The notes under the pieces are model-generated. The model was not told the origin of the DNA, searched no databases, and saw only the letters and a program-made list of their open reading frames with translations. Source: a virus. Taken from it: a DNA stretch of 23,599 nucleotides. A program made the position numbers and the translations under genes. The DNA is taken from positions 1 to 23,599 of the IMG/VR virus record IMGVR_UViG_3300025407_000131. One strand, written 5' to 3'. Positions 5,019 to 13,306 of the stretch are shown one piece after another (position 1 is the stretch's first letter; each line of letters begins with the position of its first letter).

Positions 5019-8000
5019 ATGGCAGACAACACCGACGCAATCAATGATCTAAACCAAAGTATCGCATCGTTGAACGATACGATTAGTAGCTTTAGCTCAA
5101 GTATGCAAACCCAGATCAAGGCAATGGCTAGTTATAACCAGGCCCTTGGGCAAAACACTACAACTGTCAATCAAAATAACGTTGCAAACTCAGGCGCCAA
5201 TAGAATGGCTGCTGCTAAAAAAGCAGCAGAGGAGCAACTAGCAGTAGCACAAGCAAACTTCAATAAAGCAATTGACTCGTCTGCCGGCTCTATTAGAAGT
5301 TTTGCAATCGCAATGGTTAGTGCTGAGCAAGGGTTCAAGAAGTATGGCCAAAGCATCACGCAAGCAGGTGATGCAGTATATAATGTAGGTAAAAGTTTCG
5401 GTTTCTTAGGCGGCATATTAGGCGGCGCAATCAAGGTAATAACTTCATTTGCAACAGCGGCCTTAGGTTCAATCGACATTCTTTCGGACTTTAGAGATGA
5501 AGTATCTAAAACCTCAGGGGCTATTCCTTCTTCACTAGAACATATTCAAGAACTAGGGATGCAAGCTGGATATTCCGGCGAACGTTTAGCTGTATTACAG
5601 AAGATTACAGCTGGCCTTGGTACTAGTCTTCAAGGATTGGGAGGCGTAGCGGGTACAGGTGTACTTAAGTTCATGCAACTTGCCGATGTAACTGCATCAG
5701 TGCGCGACAAGTTCGGTAAGATGGGTGTCAATCAAGAACAGTTGACTGATTTGCAAGGCAAGTATGTTCAAATACAAGCTGCGTCAGGTATGCAATATCA
5801 ACTGCAAACCAAGAGCATGGCACAACTTCGCAAGGAGTCACTTGAATACGCAGATAACATGACCAGACTTTCTGCTTTAACAGGTAAGTCGGCTGATCAG
5901 CTACAAAAAGAAAAAGAACAGGTTGAGCAAGAGTTTGAAGAACAAGCAGCTACACTTGCGGACGAGGCAAAAATACGCGAATTACGCAAAGCCGGCGCAA
6001 ACGAAGAAGCAGATCAACTAGAAAAATCAATGAAGGCTCGTAAGGGCGTCATGGATAATATTACTACTCTACTAGGTCCTGAACTAAGTTCACAGATGCA
6101 AAGAGTATTGAGAACTGGATTCTTTGATGCCAAGTCAGGTCCTTTAGCACGAATAATGCCAGAGTTAATAACTTATGCAGACCGATTAAAGAACCTTAAA
6201 CCAGGTGATAGTGCAGACAAAGTTACTAGAGACATCTTCAACACTGTTAAGAAAAAATATGAAGAAGGTGCAGTTGACTTTAGAACTGTTATGCAAGTCC
6301 TCGGTGAAGACGGTGCCAAGAGATTAGGTTATTCTGCGGAAACATTTAAACGACTAGCTTCATACGGTGATAAAAACTATGATCAACTAGTAGCACAAAC
6401 TGAAACTAATAAAGATGTAGCAGAAAAACAAAAAGGCTATGCAGACCAGATTCAGAAATTAAGAGAAAGCGAGATTGAGATACAAGGTCAGTATAATCTT
6501 GCAATGACTAAGCTCGGTGGCGAACTAATGCCCTTAGTTACTAATACCATGAATTGGTTGATTACTAATTGGGATAGTACCATTAAACCGGCTCTTGAAA
6601 AACTAGGAGATTGGTTGAAGACGGGACTGAGTTGGCTTACTGAAGTAGATCCTAAAACACATAAAACTGGTTTTCAAAAATTGCAAACGGCAATGAGCGA
6701 TTTGACAGATGTAGTAAAATGGCTTTACCATCATGGCAAACTGTTAGCCGAAGTAGTAGGCGGGGCGTATTTGGCCTTTAAAGGGTATCAGGTTGTTAAT
6801 TTGACTTGGCAGGCTATGAAGGGACTATGGTCATTGATGACCGGATTTGCGGGCTGGATAGGTAAAATAATAGGAGCCGGCGGCGCAGCCGGCGGAGCCG
6901 GCGCGGCGGCTGCGGGAGGCGCAGGTGAAGCAGCCGGAGGTTTAGCAGCAGGTGAGGCCGCCGGCGGCCTAGCAGCAGCCGGCGAAACGGTAGGTGCAGT
7001 AGCAGGACTCGAAGCGGCCGGCGTCGCGGCAGATGCAACTGGTATTGGACTACCAATAGGCATTGCATTGGGTCTGGCTGGTTTAGGAGTAGCTGGGTAT
7101 CAATACTTTAAAGGCTCGGGTGATAAAAAATCCGGAGACCAACAACTAGATCAAGAAACTAAGAGAACCAAAGAAACAGTAGTCAAGACAGCAGAAACCA
7201 ATTCAAAGGCATCTGTGACATATGAAAAAAATACTAAGATCCAAGGTGACAATACCACTTATTTTGGTAAGATCGTAGCGGCATTCGGAACAATTGTAGC
7301 GTCAGAAGGTAAGATCATAGCCGCATTCAGCGATATGATCAAATCTTTTTCAGATTCGGTATCAACTTTTTCTGACACTATTACTACATTTACTGATACT
7401 TTCGGTACATCAGGAAGCACAGTGGGCGCAACAACAGGTGGAATAGACCCCAAAACTATACAGCGAGCTACTAGCTTTTTAACTGGCAAAGGATGGACTC
7501 CGACCCAAGCTGCTGGTATTGTCGGTAATCTAGTAACCGAAAGTAGACTAAAAACTGATGCATTAGGTGATAACGGTAAAGCATATGGTATAGGACAGTG
7601 GCATCCCGATAGACAAGCCAAGTTTAAAGAGGTAATGCACAAGGATATTCATGGATCAACTCTCGAAGATCAATTAGCTTTCCTGGATTGGGAACTTAGA
7701 CACACTGAAGCAAAAGCAGGTGCTTCTCTGGCTCGAACTACTACGGCCGCTGCTGCCGCCTCAATTTTTGATCGCAAATATGAACGTTCATCAGGTGCTG
7801 CAATTCAAGAAAGAATGGCAAATGCTAATGCGATTGCTTCTGGAAATCTATCAGGCATTACTGGGATAGCGGATCAACGCATAGTTGCTCTGGGTAACCT
7901 ACTTATTAGTCAGGGGTTTAAAGTTACTGAAAATCCTAGTTTCGGTGGAGTAACGCCTGGTGTACATAAAGGTAAAGGACACGAAGAAGGTAGAGCTATA

Positions 8001-8474
8001 GATATTAACTTAATTGCAGGTGATGATTCTTCTGATCCGATAGCAGGCCCGAAGATGGATGCATTAGCTGAACAATTATCTAAAAATCCTAACTTTAAGG
8101 TGCTTTGGAGAAAACTAGGTCATTTCAATCACATGCATGTTGAAACAATGCAAAAGGCAGCTAGGGGAGGCGTGTTCTCTGGTCCTACTGGTGGTTATCC
8201 AATTGAAATGCACGGTACTGAAATGGTTGCGCCATTGAATGTAGATTCTATTTTGATGAAGTTGGCAAAAACACCAGTTGGAACAACTGAAACTGACTCT
8301 GTACTTAATTCTATTATACAACCAAGTGGCAAATCGTCAACTGACATAGAAAAGGTAGTAGCAGTGCAGTCCAGAATGATTGATATACTGGGTAATAAAC
8401 TTGATACTGTAATTAATGTACTTGAAACTGGAAACTATACTCAGAATAAGATATTGAGACATTCACTGGCTTAA
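5019..8474 (+). CDS. Tape-measure-like tail protein with lysozyme-like and M15 peptidase-like domains
   Basis: This 1151-aa protein starts after GGTAGGA. Residues 1-60 have coiled-coil character, and 100-560 are largely helical with charged heptad stretches, consistent with a tail tape measure. A hydrophobic/Ala-Gly region spans about 575-700. From about 810 to 945 a phage tail lysozyme-like domain is seen, with a likely catalytic Glu at 841 in LVTESR and YGIGQW later. From about 955 to 1050 there is an M15-type zinc peptidase pattern: H988-x6-D995 in GHEEGRAIDIN, and H1038/H1040 in HFNHMHVE. It would set tail length and open peptidoglycan during DNA entry. T4 gp29 (tape measure) is about half this size and T4 carries its lysozyme on gp5 instead. 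Identification as tape measure rests on size, composition and position next to gp26. Confidence 0.8.
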   Translation: MADNTDAINDLNQSIASLNDTISSFSSSMQTQIKAMASYNQALGQNTTTVNQNNVANSGANRMAAAKKAAEEQLAVAQANFNKAIDSSAGSIRSFAIAMVSAEQGFKKYGQSITQAGDAVYNVGKSFGFLGGILGGAIKVITSFATAALGSIDILSDFRDEVSKTSGAIPSSLEHIQELGMQAGYSGERLAVLQKITAGLGTSLQGLGGVAGTGVLKFMQLADVTASVRDKFGKMGVNQEQLTDLQGKYVQIQAASGMQYQLQTKSMAQLRKESLEYADNMTRLSALTGKSADQLQKEKEQVEQEFEEQAATLADEAKIRELRKAGANEEADQLEKSMKARKGVMDNITTLLGPELSSQMQRVLRTGFFDAKSGPLARIMPELITYADRLKNLKPGDSADKVTRDIFNTVKKKYEEGAVDFRTVMQVLGEDGAKRLGYSAETFKRLASYGDKNYDQLVAQTETNKDVAEKQKGYADQIQKLRESEIEIQGQYNLAMTKLGGELMPLVTNTMNWLITNWDSTIKPALEKLGDWLKTGLSWLTEVDPKTHKTGFQKLQTAMSDLTDVVKWLYHHGKLLAEVVGGAYLAFKGYQVVNLTWQAMKGLWSLMTGFAGWIGKIIGAGGAAGGAGAAAAGGAGEAAGGLAAGEAAGGLAAAGETVGAVAGLEAAGVAADATGIGLPIGIALGLAGLGVAGYQYFKGSGDKKSGDQQLDQETKRTKETVVKTAETNSKASVTYEKNTKIQGDNTTYFGKIVAAFGTIVASEGKIIAAFSDMIKSFSDSVSTFSDTITTFTDTFGTSGSTVGATTGGIDPKTIQRATSFLTGKGWTPTQAAGIVGNLVTESRLKTDALGDNGKAYGIGQWHPDRQAKFKEVMHKDIHGSTLEDQLAFLDWELRHTEAKAGASLARTTTAAAAASIFDRKYERSSGAAIQERMANANAIASGNLSGITGIADQRIVALGNLLISQGFKVTENPSFGGVTPGVHKGKGHEEGRAIDINLIAGDDSSDPIAGPKMDALAEQLSKNPNFKVLWRKLGHFNHMHVETMQKAARGGVFSGPTGGYPIEMHGTEMVAPLNVDSILMKLAKTPVGTTETDSVLNSIIQPSGKSSTDIEKVVAVQSRMIDILGNKLDTVINVLETGNYTQNKILRHSLA
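6873..7035 (+). repeat. G+C-rich Ala/Gly low-complexity segment in the tape-measure gene
   Basis: This stretch codes for about 55 residues that are nearly all Ala, Gly and Glu (residues about 618-672). It contains at least six GCCGGC palindromes in about 150 bp, while the rest of the gene is AT-rich. It follows a Trp-rich hydrophobic segment and may be a flexible or membrane-active linker. The open antisense frames here are by-products of composition. Confidence 0.75.
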
Positions 8475-8475
8475 C

Positions 8476-8483
8476 GCTAAATA
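8476..8483 (+). promoter_or_regulatory. Late promoter box for gp20 (GCTAAATA)
   Basis: GCTAAATA begins just after the tape-measure stop and is followed by an AGAGAA ribosome-binding site 8-13 nt ahead of the portal ATG at 8508. Confidence 0.5.
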
Positions 8484-8507
8484 CACTGTAAAAAGAGAAT
8501 TGCAAAC

Positions 8508-10310
8508 ATGGCATATAAGAAGAAGTTTCTAAACAAGAGCGGCGTTTCAAGTCCTATTTCCGGCATGAACAGCAATACTGGGGCTTGGAATGGTTCTCCT
8601 GGTCAGAACGGTTCACCAACTGGTGGATACGCTAACACTGACTTCGGCTACAAGAATTACATGTCCAGACTTCCAGAAGTTTATACTGGACACCCTAACA
8701 GAATTGAGCGTTATAATCAATATGAAATGATGGATGTTGATGCTGAAATCAACGCTTGTTTAGACATTCTTGCTGAATTCTCTACACAAAGAAACGAACA
8801 CAACAAAACTCCATTCAGCTTTGAATTCAAGGATGAGCCTACTCCCCATGAAGTAGAACTACTTAGTAAGCAGCTACAGCAGTGGTGTAAGCTCAATGAG
8901 TTTGACGTTCGTATGTTCAAGATTTTCCGTAACGTTGTAAAGTACGGAGACCAAGTATTCGTGCGCGACCCAGAAAACTTCAAGTTATACTGGGTTGACA
9001 TGGTTAAGGTCATCAAAGTAATCGTGAACGAGAGTGAAGGCAAAAAGCCGGAACAGTATGTCATCAAAGACATCAATATCAACCTACAGAACTTATCAGT
9101 AGCACAGAAAACCAATACTGACTTTGCTGCTAACCCAGCAACTGGCTTAGGTGGTAGCGGTGGTGGAACTAACACGCCCTACACTGTTCCTGCAATGCCC
9201 TATAACACAACTGGTTCACGATTCACATTGGGACAGAGTGAGTCTGCGGTAGACAGTAAACATGTTGTACACTTATCATTGACTGAGGGACTAGATCGCT
9301 TCTGGCCGTTTGGTCAATCAATTCTTGAGAACATCTTTAAGGTCTATAAGCAGAAAGAACTATTAGAAGACGCTGTTCTAATCTATCGTGTACAACGTGC
9401 CCCTGAACGTAGAATGTTCAAGATTGACGTTGGTAACATGCCGAGCCACTTAGCTATGGCATTCGTTGAACGTGTTAAGAACGAAATTCACCAGCGCAGA
9501 ATCCCTTCATTGTATGGTGGTCAATCAATCGTTGACGCTTCATACAATCCATTGTCAATGAACGAAGACTATTTCTTCCCTGTCACTGCTGAAGGCCGTG
9601 GATCAAGCGTTGAAGTTCTTCCAGGTGGACAGAATCTCGGTGAGATTGATGACTTGAAATACTTCAACAACCGTCTTGCTCGTGGTCTTCGTGTCCCAAG
9701 CTCATATCTACCCACTGGCCCTGATGACAACACTACGCCAATGAATGATGGTCGTGTTGGTACTGCCATGATTCAGGAATTCAGATTCAATCAATATTGC
9801 GAACGTCTACAAAACTATATTTGCTTGAAGTTGGACGAAGAGTTCAAACTATTCTTGCGTTGGAGAGGCTTCAATATTGATACTGGTTTGTTCCAGCTCA
9901 AGTTCAATCCTCCTCAGAACTTTGCTGCATATCGCCAAAGCGAACTTGATACCGCTCGTGTGTCTACGTTTGCTTCAATGGAAGCGTTCCCTTATATCTC
10001 AAAGCGTTTTGCACTTGAAAGATTCTTAGGTCTATCTGAAGAAGAAATCAAGAAGAACGAAAAGATGTGGGAAGAAGAAAACGCAGAAGATGTTGATCAG
10101 GAAACTAAGGGTTCCGATCTTCGTAACATCGGCGTTTCAACTGGCGACTTCAGTGCGGATCAAGAAACAGCCGATCAGATTGAAGCTGGCAATGAACTAG
10201 AAGCTGAAGGCCCAGAAGTTGCAGGTCCAGTTGGCAATCAAGGCGGAGAAGCAGTACCAGGCGGAGCAGCAGGTCCACTAGGTGGCGGCGGTAGCCCAAT
10301 GCAAATCTAA
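8508..10310 (+). CDS. 20: gp20 portal vertex protein
   Basis: This 600-aa protein is clearly the T4-like portal. The N-terminal third has NRIERYNQYEMMDVDAEINA, a family block, followed by LDILAEFSTQ. The middle holds FWPFGQSILENIFKVYKQKE, VYRVQRAPERRMFKIDVGNM and LPGGQNLGEIDDLKYFNNRL, all strongly conserved in gp20. Twelve copies form the channel for DNA entry, on which the terminase and then the neck dock. It is somewhat longer than T4 gp20 (524 aa), mostly because of an acidic, Gly/Pro/Glu-rich tail after about residue 520. It opens the head module and is followed after 15 nt by a small gene. Confidence 0.97.
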   Translation: MAYKKKFLNKSGVSSPISGMNSNTGAWNGSPGQNGSPTGGYANTDFGYKNYMSRLPEVYTGHPNRIERYNQYEMMDVDAEINACLDILAEFSTQRNEHNKTPFSFEFKDEPTPHEVELLSKQLQQWCKLNEFDVRMFKIFRNVVKYGDQVFVRDPENFKLYWVDMVKVIKVIVNESEGKKPEQYVIKDININLQNLSVAQKTNTDFAANPATGLGGSGGGTNTPYTVPAMPYNTTGSRFTLGQSESAVDSKHVVHLSLTEGLDRFWPFGQSILENIFKVYKQKELLEDAVLIYRVQRAPERRMFKIDVGNMPSHLAMAFVERVKNEIHQRRIPSLYGGQSIVDASYNPLSMNEDYFFPVTAEGRGSSVEVLPGGQNLGEIDDLKYFNNRLARGLRVPSSYLPTGPDDNTTPMNDGRVGTAMIQEFRFNQYCERLQNYICLKLDEEFKLFLRWRGFNIDTGLFQLKFNPPQNFAAYRQSELDTARVSTFASMEAFPYISKRFALERFLGLSEEEIKKNEKMWEEENAEDVDQETKGSDLRNIGVSTGDFSADQETADQIEAGNELEAEGPEVAGPVGNQGGEAVPGGAAGPLGGGGSPMQI

Positions 10311-10312
10311 AA

Positions 10313-10320
10313 GATAAATA
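10313..10320 (+). promoter_or_regulatory. Late promoter box (GATAAATA) 5 nt before an ATG
   Basis: GATAAATA sits between the gp20 stop and the ATG at 10326. In T4 the RNA start lies about 6 nt beyond the box, that is, at the ATG, so this gene's own mRNA could be leaderless. No Shine-Dalgarno sequence is present. Confidence 0.5.
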
Positions 10321-10325
10321 ATTAT

Positions 10326-10556
10326 ATGAAGCTAATGGAAATGTTTGACGCCCCTATTGCAGGGATGCAAGATTTGAATTCGGACAACAGCCAACCTGTT
10401 TACCGAACATCCCGCAAAACCAAACTGACTCTTAAGCAGATTCGTAAACTTCGCCGTATGATGGATGTTCGTCGCTACGAAAAGAAATTATATCTAGGTA
10501 AAATTAAAAAACAATATGGTGCGAAGCCTGAAGAAGCTGGCGCAGCATCGGTATAA
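10326..10556 (+). CDS. Small basic head-module protein between gp20 and gp67-like
   Basis: A 76-aa protein with a central strongly basic stretch (about residues 28-62: RTSRKTKLTLKQIRKLRRMM, then RRYEKKLYLGKIKKQYG) and an Ala-rich end. A small protein of this type commonly lies between gp20 and gp21 in T4-like cyanophages; its role is not established. By position it could take part in the prohead core, where T4 has gp67 and gp68. The basic charge would suit binding to the highly acidic protein encoded next. It has no SD sequence and starts 6 nt after a late box. Confidence 0.75.
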   Translation: MKLMEMFDAPIAGMQDLNSDNSQPVYRTSRKTKLTLKQIRKLRRMMDVRRYEKKLYLGKIKKQYGAKPEEAGAASV

Positions 10557-10585
10557 TTTACCAATTTAGTATATTCTAATAAAAA

Positions 10586-10617
10586 ACTCAAAAACTGAGT
10601 ACTTATTGAGTACTTTT
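10586..10617. terminator. Weak hairpins between the small protein and gp67-like genes
   Basis: ACTCA (10586-10590) pairs with TGAGT (10596-10600). A second small stem is AGTACT (10598-10603) with AGTACT (10609-10614), followed by TTTT on the plus strand. The 9-mer TGAGTACTT occurs twice, at 10596 and 10607. On the minus strand the first stem is followed by a T run. Either could weakly attenuate transcription; both stems are short, so confidence is low. Confidence 0.3.
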
Positions 10618-10671
10618 CCTGCATAGTGCATAAGTAATTCTACAAAGCCATTACTATCAGGAGAATATTCA

Positions 10672-11496
10672 ATGGACATTAATAAGTTTAAGCAACTCAT
10701 GGATCTCGTTATCAACGAAGATCACGAACAAGCCCGCGAGCTATTCCACGAAATCACAGTTGAGAAGTCACGCGAAATCTTCGAATCACAGATGTTTGAA
10801 GCTGACGAAGAAGATGATCTAGAAGAAGGTATGGGCGGTCAGACCGGCGATCTTCTTGACGAAATCAACGCTGAAGAAGCCGACGAAGGCATGTACGAAG
10901 AAGACGAATCAGATATCGACTTTGATGACGAAGACGAAGACTTCGGTGGCGAAGAACATGAAGAACATGAAGAAATTGAAGATGCCGTAATCCGCATCGA
11001 AGACAAGCTCGACCAGTTGATGGCTGAGTTTGAAGAAATCATGGGCGGCGGCGAAGAAGACTTCGGTGACGAAGGCAACGAAGACATGGACGGTGAAGAA
11101 GATTTCGGTGACGAAGAAGATTTCGGTGACGAAGACGAAGAAGCAATGATGGAAGCTATTCAGCTTAAGAAGGTTTCTGTAACTCATGGCGACAACGGTC
11201 AGAATGCAAAGTCAACAGTAGCATTCAACTCAGGCGCATCAGGAATGGACAGCAAGCCGGTTAAGTTCAGCGGCGATGCAGAAGCAGTTCCAACTAGCCC
11301 TAAGGGCCCAAGCAACTTCTACTCAAAGGGTGAAACCTCAGTAAAGGGTGCAGGCAGCTTCAAGAACAGCCCAGGTAAGGACAACTTCAGCGACAAGGGT
11401 GAGTCAACACCAAAGCCTGTCTCAAAGGACGGTGCTGCTAATGACAAGAGCCCAGTAGCTGAATCACGCCGTTCAGCACGTAGACCAATCCGCTAA
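10672..11496 (+). CDS. 67: gp67-like acidic prohead core protein
   Basis: This 274-aa protein begins with a helix like that of T4 gp67 (FKQLMDLVINEDHEQARELF, then HEITVEKSREIFES). A very acidic region follows (about 45-160, rich in EED, DED and FGDE). The C-terminal 110 residues differ: Ser/Gly/Lys-rich with recurring NAKSTVAF, NDKSPVAE and SPKGPSNF motifs, ending in SRRSARRPIR. T4 gp67 is a small acidic component of the prohead core cut up by the gp21 protease; this version is much longer, as in cyanophage relatives. AGGAGAA precedes the ATG. It lies 18 nt before gp21. Confidence 0.82.
   Translation: MDINKFKQLMDLVINEDHEQARELFHEITVEKSREIFESQMFEADEEDDLEEGMGGQTGDLLDEINAEEADEGMYEEDESDIDFDDEDEDFGGEEHEEHEEIEDAVIRIEDKLDQLMAEFEEIMGGGEEDFGDEGNEDMDGEEDFGDEEDFGDEDEEAMMEAIQLKKVSVTHGDNGQNAKSTVAFNSGASGMDSKPVKFSGDAEAVPTSPKGPSNFYSKGETSVKGAGSFKNSPGKDNFSDKGESTPKPVSKDGAANDKSPVAESRRSARRPIR
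11095..11130 (+). repeat. 18-bp tandem duplication in the gp67-like gene
   Basis: GAAGAAGATTTCGGTGAC occurs twice in perfect tandem (11095-11112 and 11113-11130), each coding EEDFGD. A third copy with a synonymous change lies at about 11053. It suggests recent slippage in the acidic region. Confidence 0.85.
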
Positions 11497-11513
11497 TAAG
11501 GAAAACTGAGAAA

Positions 11514-12161
11514 ATGGCTTTGTATCTCAGAGAGAATCTAACCTTCGATAGAGCCGAGATGGTTGTCGAGTCCGTAACAGAAGGCAACGACAGTCTAAAA
11601 TCGCTCTATATGAAGGGGATTTTCATTCAGGGCGGGGTTAAAAACGCAAATGAGCGTATTTACCCCGTCTCTGAAATTGAAAATGCTGTAGACACTCTCA
11701 ATAAGCAGATCAAAGAAGGCTACTCCGTTCTCGGAGAAGTCGATCACCCAGATGACCTTAAGATCAATTTAGACCGTGTATCTCACATGATTACTAGCAT
11801 GTGGATGGACGGTGCTAATGGATTTGGTAAACTAAAGATTCTTCCGACTCCAATGGGTCAACTTGTAAAGACTATGTTGGAATCAGGAGTTAAGCTAGGT
11901 GTATCCAGTAGAGGAAGCGGAAACGTTAACGATATGGATGGCCGTGTCAGTGATTTTGAAATTATCACTGTCGATATTGTTGCTCAGCCAAGTGCACCTA
12001 ATGCATATCCCAAAGCGATTTATGAAAGTCTCATGAATATGAAGCACGGACATAAGGTGATGGAAATCGCAAAAGACGTACAATTGTCTGGCAACAAGCA
12101 AGTACAGAAGTTCTTAGGTGAGGAAGTAATGCGCCTCATCAACGAACTCAAATTACGATAA
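11514..12161 (+). CDS. 21: gp21 prohead core protease
   Basis: A 215-aa serine protease of the T4 gp21 family (herpesvirus-protease-like fold). It matures the prohead by cutting gp22, gp67 and the N-terminus of gp23. His78 in GEVDHPDDLKINLDRVSHMI and Ser131/132 in KLGVSSRGSG correspond to the catalytic His and Ser of the family. The length agrees with T4 gp21 (212 aa). It is preceded by AAGGAAAA and is separated from gp22 by only 11 nt with AGGGGA between, so the two are co-transcribed. Confidence 0.96.
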   Translation: MALYLRENLTFDRAEMVVESVTEGNDSLKSLYMKGIFIQGGVKNANERIYPVSEIENAVDTLNKQIKEGYSVLGEVDHPDDLKINLDRVSHMITSMWMDGANGFGKLKILPTPMGQLVKTMLESGVKLGVSSRGSGNVNDMDGRVSDFEIITVDIVAQPSAPNAYPKAIYESLMNMKHGHKVMEIAKDVQLSGNKQVQKFLGEEVMRLINELKLR

Positions 12162-12172
12162 GGGGAATAAGC

Positions 12173-13279
12173 ATGTTAGATGCTATTAAGCCATTACTTG
12201 AAAGCGGCCTTATCAACGAAGATATCGGGAATCAGTTAAATGAAGCCTGGGAAGCTAAGTTGGTAGAAGCTCGTCAACAAGCTCGTGCAGAACTTCATGA
12301 AGAATTTGCACAACGTTACGAACATGATCGTGGCGTAATGGTAGAAGCCCTAGATAAGATGATGACTGAAACTCTTTCAGAAGAAATTGCAGAATTTGCT
12401 GCTGAAAGAAAGGCAATGAACGAAGATCGTGCAAGAAACGAAATGAAGATTCGTGAAAACATGACTAAGTTTAATGACTTTATGGTTACTAAGTTAGCCG
12501 AAGAAATCCGTGAACTCCGTACTGACCGTCAGGCACAGATGGAAAACATGCAGAAGCTAGAACAATTCGTTGTTCACGCTCTTGCAGGTGAAATCAAGGA
12601 ATTTGCAATTGACCGTAAGGCAGTTGTAGAAGCTAAGGTTAAGTTGGTAGCTGAAGGCCGTAAGCAACTTGAAGCTCTTAAGGAAAGATTCATTTCTGAA
12701 AGTGCTAAGAAGGTTAACAGCGCAGTCACAACCTATCTCAAGGGTGAACTATCACAACTCAAAGAAGATATCAAGCTCGCTAGAGAAAACAACTTTGGTC
12801 GCAAGCTATATGAAGCCTTCGCAAGTGAATTCAGTGTAACTTATCTCAACGATAAGGCTGAAACTCGCAAGGTTCTCACGGCACTTGCACAAAAAGACCA
12901 AGAACTTGCAGAAGCTACTGCTAAGCTGAATAACGCAGCAAAGCTAGTAGAAAGCAAAGATCGTGAAGTCCGTATTATCAAAGAATCTGCTCAACGTGAA
13001 AAGGTCATGAACTCGCTTCTTGCACCATTAAACGAAGAAAAGAAGGAAGTTATGAAGACTTTGCTAGAAAGCGTACAAACCGTAAAGTTGGAAAACGCTT
13101 TCAACAAATATTTACCTGCTGTTCTTAATAACGGCCCAACCAATGCTGCTCCTGCAAAGAGAGCATTGAATGAATCTGTTATTGTAGAAGCAACTGGTAA
13201 TAAAACTGCCAAGAAAATCGTAGAAGTCGATTCAACAGAAGACAACGTAATCGACATTAAGCGCCTGGCAGGGCTTTAA
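12173..13279 (+). CDS. 22: gp22 prohead scaffold (core) protein
   Basis: The 368-aa protein is nearly all helical and highly charged, with long coiled-coil segments (about residues 20-310) and a C-terminal part with NALFNKYLPAVL-like sequence, the gp22 scaffold layout. It forms the internal core on which the gp23 shell assembles and is then degraded by gp21. It is longer than T4 gp22 (269 aa). Position between gp21 and gp23 confirms the call. AGGGGAATAAGC precedes the ATG. Confidence 0.92.
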   Translation: MLDAIKPLLESGLINEDIGNQLNEAWEAKLVEARQQARAELHEEFAQRYEHDRGVMVEALDKMMTETLSEEIAEFAAERKAMNEDRARNEMKIRENMTKFNDFMVTKLAEEIRELRTDRQAQMENMQKLEQFVVHALAGEIKEFAIDRKAVVEAKVKLVAEGRKQLEALKERFISESAKKVNSAVTTYLKGELSQLKEDIKLARENNFGRKLYEAFASEFSVTYLNDKAETRKVLTALAQKDQELAEATAKLNNAAKLVESKDREVRIIKESAQREKVMNSLLAPLNEEKKEVMKTLLESVQTVKLENAFNKYLPAVLNNGPTNAAPAKRALNESVIVEATGNKTAKKIVEVDSTEDNVIDIKRLAGL

Positions 13280-13306
13280 TAAGACATAGTTTAGGAGAAT
13301 ATACAA

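Noticed and set aside
4922-5119. Longer gp26 frame starting at 5119
   Set aside because: It would run through the promoter region and into the tape-measure gene; 4921 has an SD sequence and matches the family N-terminus.
6788-7068. Open antisense frames rich in Pro/Ala or Arg/Leu
   Set aside because: They mirror the G+C-rich Ala/Gly codons of the tape-measure gene.
10553-10558. TATAAT as a host-type -10 promoter for gp67-like
   Set aside because: No matching -35 hexamer at the right spacing, and it overlaps the previous stop codon; likely chance in AT-rich sequence.
10839-11187. Antisense frames in the gp67-like gene
   Set aside because: Ser- or Phe-rich products are reverse-strand shadows of GAA/GAC-rich acidic codons.
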